Position numbers and translations under genes: made by a program. 38,032 bases of DNA from Alphaproteobacteria bacterium (GTDB lineage: Bacteria; Pseudomonadota; Alphaproteobacteria; SHVP01). Under the pieces are notes generated by a model that made no database searches, had not been told where the DNA came from, and saw nothing but the letters and a program-made list of their open reading frames with translations. Positions 33,167-38,032 of this stretch are shown here, one piece after another. The DNA lies in the NCBI GenBank assembly GCA_947473325.1, contig CANJEJ010000010.1, positions 1 to 38,032 of the forward strand, in the 5' to 3' direction. Position 1 is the stretch's first letter; every line of letters starts with the position of its first letter.

Positions 33167-34720
33167 ATGATAGCCCGCCGCTGGTCCGCGTTGCTCGCGA
33201 CCGCACTTGCCACGATTGCCGCTTCCGCCGCGCAGGCGCAGGACCGCTACGACCTGAGGATTGGCCAGACCACCATCCTGACGGCACATCCAAGCAACGC
33301 GACCTCGAATTTCGGTTCGCGCGTCCTCTACGCGATCTACGAGCCGGTGCTGCCGCGGGATTTCCAGGGTGGTCCGCAGAACGCCGGCGCCAAGCCCAAG
33401 GCCGGAATCGCGGAAAGCTGGAACCAGGTGTCGCCCACTGTCTTCGAAATGAAGATCCGCAAGGGCGTGCTGCTGCATAACGGCCGCGAGGTCACTCCGC
33501 AGGACGTCGCCCACACCTTCAGCCGCCAGTTCGGCGAGAAGCCCGCGCAGCCATACGCCCTCGCTCGTGGCTTCGCCGCCGTCGAGGTCGATGGCGACAT
33601 TGTCCGCATCGTGTCCAAGCAGCCCGACGTCCTCATGCAGATGCGGATCAGCACCGACATGGGCTTCCTGGTGCCGGAGAAGGAACTCGCCGACATGGGG
33701 ACGGATGCCTTCAACCGTGCGCCCATCTCGGCGGGTCCGTACAAGTTCCAGGAACAGGTCCAGGGCCAGTTCCTGCGTCTCGTCTCGCACGACCAGTATT
33801 TCCGCGGCATGCCGCCGCTGAAAAGCATCACCTACAAGGAAGTGCCGGAGCAGTCGGGCCGCCTGTCGGCGCTGGTCGCCGGCGACCTCGACATCATTAC
33901 CTCGGTGCCGCCCGACCAGATTCGCATCATCGAGCGCTATGCCGACCTGAAGACCGCGAGCGTCCCGGTGGAGAATTTCCACATGTGGCTGTTCCGCGGG
34001 CCGAAGACAAAGGACGCCCCCGCCTCGCACCCGGTGTTCGACAAGCGCGTGCGCCAGGCCATGGCCCATGCCGTCAACCGCGAGCAGCTGGCCGAGCGGC
34101 TCTGGGCCGGCCTCACCAAGGTGCCGACGGCGGTGAACTTCCCGATGTTCGGCGATTACTATGACGCCAGCAAGAAGCCGCTCGGCTATGACCCGGCCAA
34201 GGCAAAGATGCTGCTGCAGGAAGCGGGCTACAAGGGCGAAGAGATCGAACTGCGCTGGCCCGCCGGCTACTACGTCAACATGGACCGCGCCATCGAAGTG
34301 GCACATGAGCAGTGGAAGCAGGTCGGCCTCAACGTGAAGCTGTCGCCGATTGAATCGATAAGCCAGATCAGCCAGCCCAAGGGCAACATGTGGGCGATCT
34401 CGGGCAATGTGATCCTGCCCGATCCGCTGGGCGGGGCCTATCTCAACTACGCGCCCGGCCTTGGCTTCAGCGGCGGTTTCAACAGCTGGGACACGCCGAA
34501 GGAATTCGTCGAGCTGGGCGAGAAGATGTCGATGACCACCGACGTCGCGGATCGCAAGAAGATGTTTGCCCGTCAGATGGAGATCTTCGACGACGAGGTG
34601 CCTGCCATTCCGCTGTACCAGATTGTCGAAACCTATGGCCTGCGCAAGAAGATCGATTGGAAGCCGATCTCACTTTATCTCATGGATTTCCGCCCAGGCA
34701 CGATCGCGGTGGCGAAATAG
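33167..34720 (+). CDS. Dipeptide-type (family 5) periplasmic substrate-binding protein
   Basis: 517 residues with a signal peptide (about 1-25, ending SAAQAQ). The mature protein has the SBP_bac_5 layout: LYAIYEPVLPRD, GIAESWNQVSPTVFEMKIRKGVLLHNGREVTPQDVA, SAGPYKF, and RQAMAHAVNREQLAERLWAG. ATG 33167 has GGGAG six bases upstream; the extra N-terminal residues of the open frame from 33080 cover the Pho boxes and are not coding. It serves the permease operon on the other strand. A phosphoesterase gene follows 20 bases downstream. Homologues bind peptides, nickel, sugars or, in some cases, phosphorylated compounds; the Pho boxes favour a phosphorus compound. Confidence 0.92.
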   Translation: MIARRWSALLATALATIAASAAQAQDRYDLRIGQTTILTAHPSNATSNFGSRVLYAIYEPVLPRDFQGGPQNAGAKPKAGIAESWNQVSPTVFEMKIRKGVLLHNGREVTPQDVAHTFSRQFGEKPAQPYALARGFAAVEVDGDIVRIVSKQPDVLMQMRISTDMGFLVPEKELADMGTDAFNRAPISAGPYKFQEQVQGQFLRLVSHDQYFRGMPPLKSITYKEVPEQSGRLSALVAGDLDIITSVPPDQIRIIERYADLKTASVPVENFHMWLFRGPKTKDAPASHPVFDKRVRQAMAHAVNREQLAERLWAGLTKVPTAVNFPMFGDYYDASKKPLGYDPAKAKMLLQEAGYKGEEIELRWPAGYYVNMDRAIEVAHEQWKQVGLNVKLSPIESISQISQPKGNMWAISGNVILPDPLGGAYLNYAPGLGFSGGFNSWDTPKEFVELGEKMSMTTDVADRKKMFARQMEIFDDEVPAIPLYQIVETYGLRKKIDWKPISLYLMDFRPGTIAVAK

Positions 34721-34740
34721 CCGACTCGAAGGGAAACGAC

Positions 34741-35637
34741 ATGACTGAACACTTCCGCGTCGTCCACGTCTCGGACATCCACCTCGGCCATAGCCATGAC
34801 TATGCCCAGCGCAACTGGGATGCAGTCGTTGACTATGTGAACGCGACGAAGCCCGACCTGGTCATCAATACCGGCGATACATCCTTCCTTGATCCGGATG
34901 CGGAGGACGACCTGGGTCACGCCCGTCAGCAGATGGATCGGCTTCAGGCGCCCTGGCTCATCCTGCCCGGCAATCATGACGTTGGTGACACCCACCCGGA
35001 ACCGTGGATCGATATCCGGGTCAACGATACGCGCCTCGACCGCTACCGCCGCCACTTCGGCGACGACTTCTGGGCGCGCGACCTCGGCCAGTGGCGCCTG
35101 ATTGGCCTCAATACACTGGTCTTTGGCAGCCAGCTCGCGACGGAAGAGCAGCAATGGCAGTGGCTGGCGGACGAACTCGGGTCGGCGAAAGGCCGGCCCA
35201 TCGCGCTCTTCCTGCACAAGCCGATGTGCAATCACCATATGAACGAAGACAGCGACACGTCGATGACCATCGGGCAGTCGGCACGCCGCCGCCTTCACGC
35301 GGCGCTGGGCGATGCCGATGTGCGGCTGGTCGGCAACGGGCATGTGCATGAATATCGCAGCTGGATCGCCGATGGCCGGCTGATGGTGTCGGCGCCGACC
35401 ACCGCCTTCGTCCATGCCGTGCACGAGCCGCCGCGCAACCACGCCGGCATGAAGCGCGTGGGCGTGGTGGAGTATGTGTTCACTCCGCATGCGGTCTCTT
35501 TCCGCATGGTCGAGCCACCCGGCATCGAGCAACTTGATGCCCACGTCATCCGCACCGACGCCACGCGGGCGTTGATCGCGACAATGACCGAACGCGGCAA
35601 GCAGGAAAAAGCCGCCCTCTCACAGGCGGCAGAGTAG
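34741..35637 (+). CDS. Calcineurin-like metallophosphoesterase (phosphodiesterase type)
   Basis: 298 residues. All five two-metal motifs are present: Asp12-x-His14 (SDIHLGH), Asp46 (NTGDTS), Asn78-His79-Asp80 (PGNHD), His159 (LFLHKP), and His201-x-His203 (GNGHVH). The pattern fits the class III cyclic nucleotide/glycerophosphodiester phosphodiesterase group (CpdA, GpdQ). No signal peptide, so cytoplasmic. It lies 20 bases after the binding-protein gene and is probably controlled by the same Pho box, so it may hydrolyse the imported ester. Paralogous to the convergent gene at 35660. Confidence 0.9.
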   Translation: MTEHFRVVHVSDIHLGHSHDYAQRNWDAVVDYVNATKPDLVINTGDTSFLDPDAEDDLGHARQQMDRLQAPWLILPGNHDVGDTHPEPWIDIRVNDTRLDRYRRHFGDDFWARDLGQWRLIGLNTLVFGSQLATEEQQWQWLADELGSAKGRPIALFLHKPMCNHHMNEDSDTSMTIGQSARRRLHAALGDADVRLVGNGHVHEYRSWIADGRLMVSAPTTAFVHAVHEPPRNHAGMKRVGVVEYVFTPHAVSFRMVEPPGIEQLDAHVIRTDATRALIATMTERGKQEKAALSQAAE

Positions 35638-35659
35638 GCGGCGGTGTCGGCGCCGTGGT

Positions 35660-36541
35660 CTAGGCGTCGACCCGCGTTACCTGGAAGGCGAGGCGCTGGT
35701 TCCAGTGCTTGCGCCGCGCACCACCGTCATTCAACGCATTCTGGATGTCGAACTGGACCATGGCGTTGTCGTCGGCAAAGGCCGCCGTCACACTGCCGTC
35801 GGGACCGAGTTCCAGGCGAGCAAAGCCGGACTTCACCAGGCCACCGCGGCGCTCGAACTTTGGATGGTTGGTGATGAAGGCCGGGGAGGGTGCCCACAGG
35901 AGGCGCATGCCACTGTCGTCCATCTCGCGATAGCGGTGGAAATGGCCTGAGGCATAGAGGCGGACATTGCCCTCGAGCAGCAGGTTGCGCAGCGCGCTGC
36001 GCTGGGCGAGCGGAATGGTCCAGCCTGGCGGGTCGTCGGCTTCCGGCTCACCAAGATGCAGGGCTTTGTGATTGAACACGGCAACCGGGCGGCCGCGTGC
36101 CACGCTCAGGGCCTCGCGCAGCATCTCGAGCTGGGCCCCCTCGCCGGCGAGTCCGCTGCCAGCCAGCTGCGCGTTAAGCCCGATCATTATCCAGCCCTTG
36201 CGTTCGCGCACCCAGAAGTCGGGGCCGAAGATTTCCGCATATTGGTTGATGAAGTGGTCAGCGACGCGGTCATGGCCAACATGGACATCGCCGATGTCAT
36301 GGTTGCCGGGCACGGTCCAGACCTCGGCGCCCAGCCGATTGAATTGTTCACGCGCGTAGACCAGATCGTCGGGTGTATTAGGGCCGTCCATGGCGATGTC
36401 GCCGGTGCAGACGACAAGGTCAGGCGCCCATGAGCGTATGGCCTCGACCACGATCTCCCAGTTGTACTGGAACATCGACGGCTTGCGGGTCAGGTGGGTG
36501 TCGGAAATCTGGGCAATGCGAAGCGTCATCGGGCGATTCAT
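35660..36541 (-). CDS. Calcineurin-like metallophosphoesterase, paralogue of the convergent gene
   Basis: 293 residues. Metal motifs Asp14-x-His16 (SDTHLTR), Asp48 (CTGDIA), Asn80-His81-Asp82 (PGNHDIGD), His158 (VFNHKAL) and GHFH near residue 210. It aligns with the gene at 34741 in shared marks such as PDLV, GD, AR-Q, RL-A, PGNHD-GD-H, FG-DFW-R and IGLN. It follows the Ugp-like permease with an ATGA overlap (ATG 36541), so it belongs to that operon. A phosphodiesterase acting on the imported diester is the simplest reading. A second in-frame ATG at 36529 is also possible. Confidence 0.9.
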   Translation of the reverse strand: MNRPMTLRIAQISDTHLTRKPSMFQYNWEIVVEAIRSWAPDLVVCTGDIAMDGPNTPDDLVYAREQFNRLGAEVWTVPGNHDIGDVHVGHDRVADHFINQYAEIFGPDFWVRERKGWIMIGLNAQLAGSGLAGEGAQLEMLREALSVARGRPVAVFNHKALHLGEPEADDPPGWTIPLAQRSALRNLLLEGNVRLYASGHFHRYREMDDSGMRLLWAPSPAFITNHPKFERRGGLVKSGFARLELGPDGSVTAAFADDNAMVQFDIQNALNDGGARRKHWNQRLAFQVTRVDA

Positions 36542-37374
36542 CCCTTGAGGCCTGTCTGGGCGAAGGTTTCGAACACCTGGCGCTGGAAAAAGAAGAACAC
36601 GGCCAGCACGGGCATGGTGGCGATCAGCATGCCCGCCATCAGCGGGCCGAAGTCGGAACTCGATTCCAGATCAATATACTGGCGCAGCCCCATCTGCACG
36701 GTGGCGGAACGCGCCGTCTCGGTCACCAGCAGCGGCCAGAAATACTCGTTCCAGCTTTCGATGAAGAAGACGATGGCGAGTGCGCCAATGGCCGGCTTCA
36801 ACAGCGGCAGGGCGACATGCCAAAGTGTCTGCATGCTGCCGGCACCATCGACGGCGGCCGCGTCGAACAGCTCTTTTGGCAGCGACAGGAAATGCTGGCG
36901 CAGCAGGAAGATGCCGAAGGGCGCGACGAGATTGGGAATGATCAGCGCGGCGAGCGTGTCGTACCAGCCGAGCTTCACGATCAGCAGGTAGATCGGCACC
37001 ATGGTGAGCTGATGCGGCACCATCATCGCGCCGATCACGGCAAAGAACAGGATGTCACGGCCGGGGAACCGCCAGCGCGCGAAGGCATAGGCGGCAAGGA
37101 CTGAGGTGAAGACCTGGCCGAAGACGCGGATGATCGCGTTGACCGAGGAATTGAACAGCTGGAGGGCAAAGGGCAACTGGGTGAACAACCGCTCGAAATT
37201 GTCCAGCGTCGGGTTCACTGGCCAGGGCGCCGGCGAATACATTTCCGCATTCGGCTTGAAGGCCGTTCCCACCATGACGAGCAATGGGATCACCACCGAG
37301 GCACAGAGCAGAAGAACGAAAAGTTCACCGGCCAGCCGGGTGACCGGCCCGAGGTGAAGGGCGGCGCGGCTCAT
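36538..37374 (-). CDS. Carbohydrate/glycerophosphate-type ABC permease (MalG/UgpE-like)
   Basis: 278 residues, six helices, CUT1-type second permease. ALQLFNSSVNAI is in the first periplasmic part, YAFARWRFPGRDILFF follows, and the EAA loop is DAAAVDGAGSMQTLWHVALPLLKPA. Resembles UgpE for glycerol-3-phosphate and its diesters, but sugar importers share the same fold. It overlaps the phosphoesterase gene downstream (ATGA) and the other permease upstream by four bases. The phosphoesterase coupling is the reason to favour a phosphate-ester substrate. Confidence 0.88.
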   Translation of the reverse strand: MSRAALHLGPVTRLAGELFVLLLCASVVIPLLVMVGTAFKPNAEMYSPAPWPVNPTLDNFERLFTQLPFALQLFNSSVNAIIRVFGQVFTSVLAAYAFARWRFPGRDILFFAVIGAMMVPHQLTMVPIYLLIVKLGWYDTLAALIIPNLVAPFGIFLLRQHFLSLPKELFDAAAVDGAGSMQTLWHVALPLLKPAIGALAIVFFIESWNEYFWPLLVTETARSATVQMGLRQYIDLESSSDFGPLMAGMLIATMPVLAVFFFFQRQVFETFAQTGLKG

Positions 37375-38032
37375 TGATAGTGTACCCAGCGTTCGAGCAG
37401 CTTCAGCTTTACCACGGTCACGAACAGGATCAGCAGGAACAGGAAGGTGGTTCCGGCCGCGCCCAAGCCGACATTGAAGCTCTCAAAGGTGTAGATGTAG
37501 ACCATGTGGAACAGGTTGGTCGTCGCGTTGGCCGGCCCACCGCGCGTCAGCACGTCAATCGGCGTGAAAACCTGTTGCAGCGAGAAGATGACGGTCGCGA
37601 CCAGCACGAAGAGGGTCGTCGGCGTCAGCAGCGGCCAGATCAGGAAGCGGAACACCTGGCGGTCACGCGCGCCGTCGAGCCGCATGGCATCCACAAGGTC
37701 CCGATTGATGCTGGCAAGGCCTGCCAGATAGAGGATCGTGTTGAAGCCGATAATCTTCCAGGTCGAGATGCCAAGGATGGTCCATAGCGCCGTGTCCGCA
37801 TCCCCGAGAAGCGAAGGCAGGCGGACGCCGGCAACACTCGCCAGCACGGCCTGAACCAGACCGACGATTGGATTGAGCAGATACAGCCAGACCAGAGAGA
37901 CGACGACGAAGCTCAGGATCGTCGGCAGAAACAGGATGGTCTTGTAGGCAAAGCTTCTCCCGCCGCCCATCGCCCAGAGAAAGGCCGCGATCGGAATCGG
38001 CAGCAGCACCTTCATCGGGATGGAGCCCAGGA
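37371..38032 (-). CDS. Carbohydrate/glycerophosphate-type ABC permease (MalF/UgpA-like), 5' end outside window
   Basis: At least 220 residues, missing its N-terminus because the frame runs off the right edge. It contains the CUT1 marks TILFLPTILSFVVVSLVWLYL, the EAA loop VDAMRLDGARDRQVFRFLIWPLLTP and the Ugp/Mal-type VFTPIDVLTRGGPANATTNLFHMVYIY. The ATG at 38015 is internal, since LGSIP before it continues the helix in frame. It is upstream of and overlapping the second permease gene. Binding protein and ATPase genes, if present, lie beyond the edge. Confidence 0.88.
   Translation of the reverse strand, partial: LGSIPMKVLLPIPIAAFLWAMGGGRSFAYKTILFLPTILSFVVVSLVWLYLLNPIVGLVQAVLASVAGVRLPSLLGDADTALWTILGISTWKIIGFNTILYLAGLASINRDLVDAMRLDGARDRQVFRFLIWPLLTPTTLFVLVATVIFSLQQVFTPIDVLTRGGPANATTNLFHMVYIYTFESFNVGLGAAGTTFLFLLILFVTVVKLKLLERWVHYQ

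Overview
The window is GC-rich, tightly packed bacterial chromosome. The proteins and gene order (serA-hisZ-purA facing rpoH-rluD, a hisZ-type ATP phosphoribosyltransferase system, an RpoH box typical of sigma-32) point to an alphaproteobacterium, probably of the Rhodospirillales-like lineages. That is inference from gene content; no rRNA or other species marker is present.

Left part (1-13.1 kb) is core and housekeeping: the 3' part of serA, then hisZ and purA on the + strand, a bidirectional terminator, and rpoH and rluD on the - strand. A short chain of overlapping + strand genes follows (small membrane protein, JAMM/MPN metalloprotease, threonine-aldolase-type PLP enzyme, double VOC-domain protein), then a glutathione S-transferase, an alpha/beta-hydrolase-fold protein without the usual nucleophile, two tandem Dabb-domain proteins on the - strand, a membrane-bound HAMP adenylate cyclase and a tRNA-Glu(CTC).

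Just after the tRNA the character changes to accessory genes: an ArsR-family regulator with an MFS transporter that appears to start at a CTG codon, then an EAL-CBS-GGDEF c-di-GMP protein broken by one extra G in a G7 run.

From 16.9 to 36.5 kb or beyond the theme is phosphorus scavenging. Divergent from phnF is a complete C-P lyase operon, phnGHIJKLM, an HD-domain PhnZ-like diiron oxygenase gene, and phnN. A convergent DUF1045 2H-phosphoesterase-like gene follows, then phnCDE for uptake. Next come a histidine phosphatase coupled to the wreck of an ABC ATPase gene, a dipeptide-type ABC transporter (two ATPases, two permeases) divergent from its own substrate-binding protein, two related calcineurin-type phosphoesterases tail to tail, and the permeases of a Ugp-like ABC importer that runs off the right edge. 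The divergent promoter region of the dipeptide-type transporter carries a Pho-box-like repeat on each strand (three repeats toward the binding protein, two toward the permeases). This suggests that the transporter and its neighbouring phosphodiesterase import and hydrolyse a phosphorus-containing compound under phosphate starvation rather than feed on peptides. Together the genes look like a superlocus for taking up and cleaving phosphonates (C-P bonds, hydrolytic and oxidative) and phosphodiesters (P-O-C bonds).
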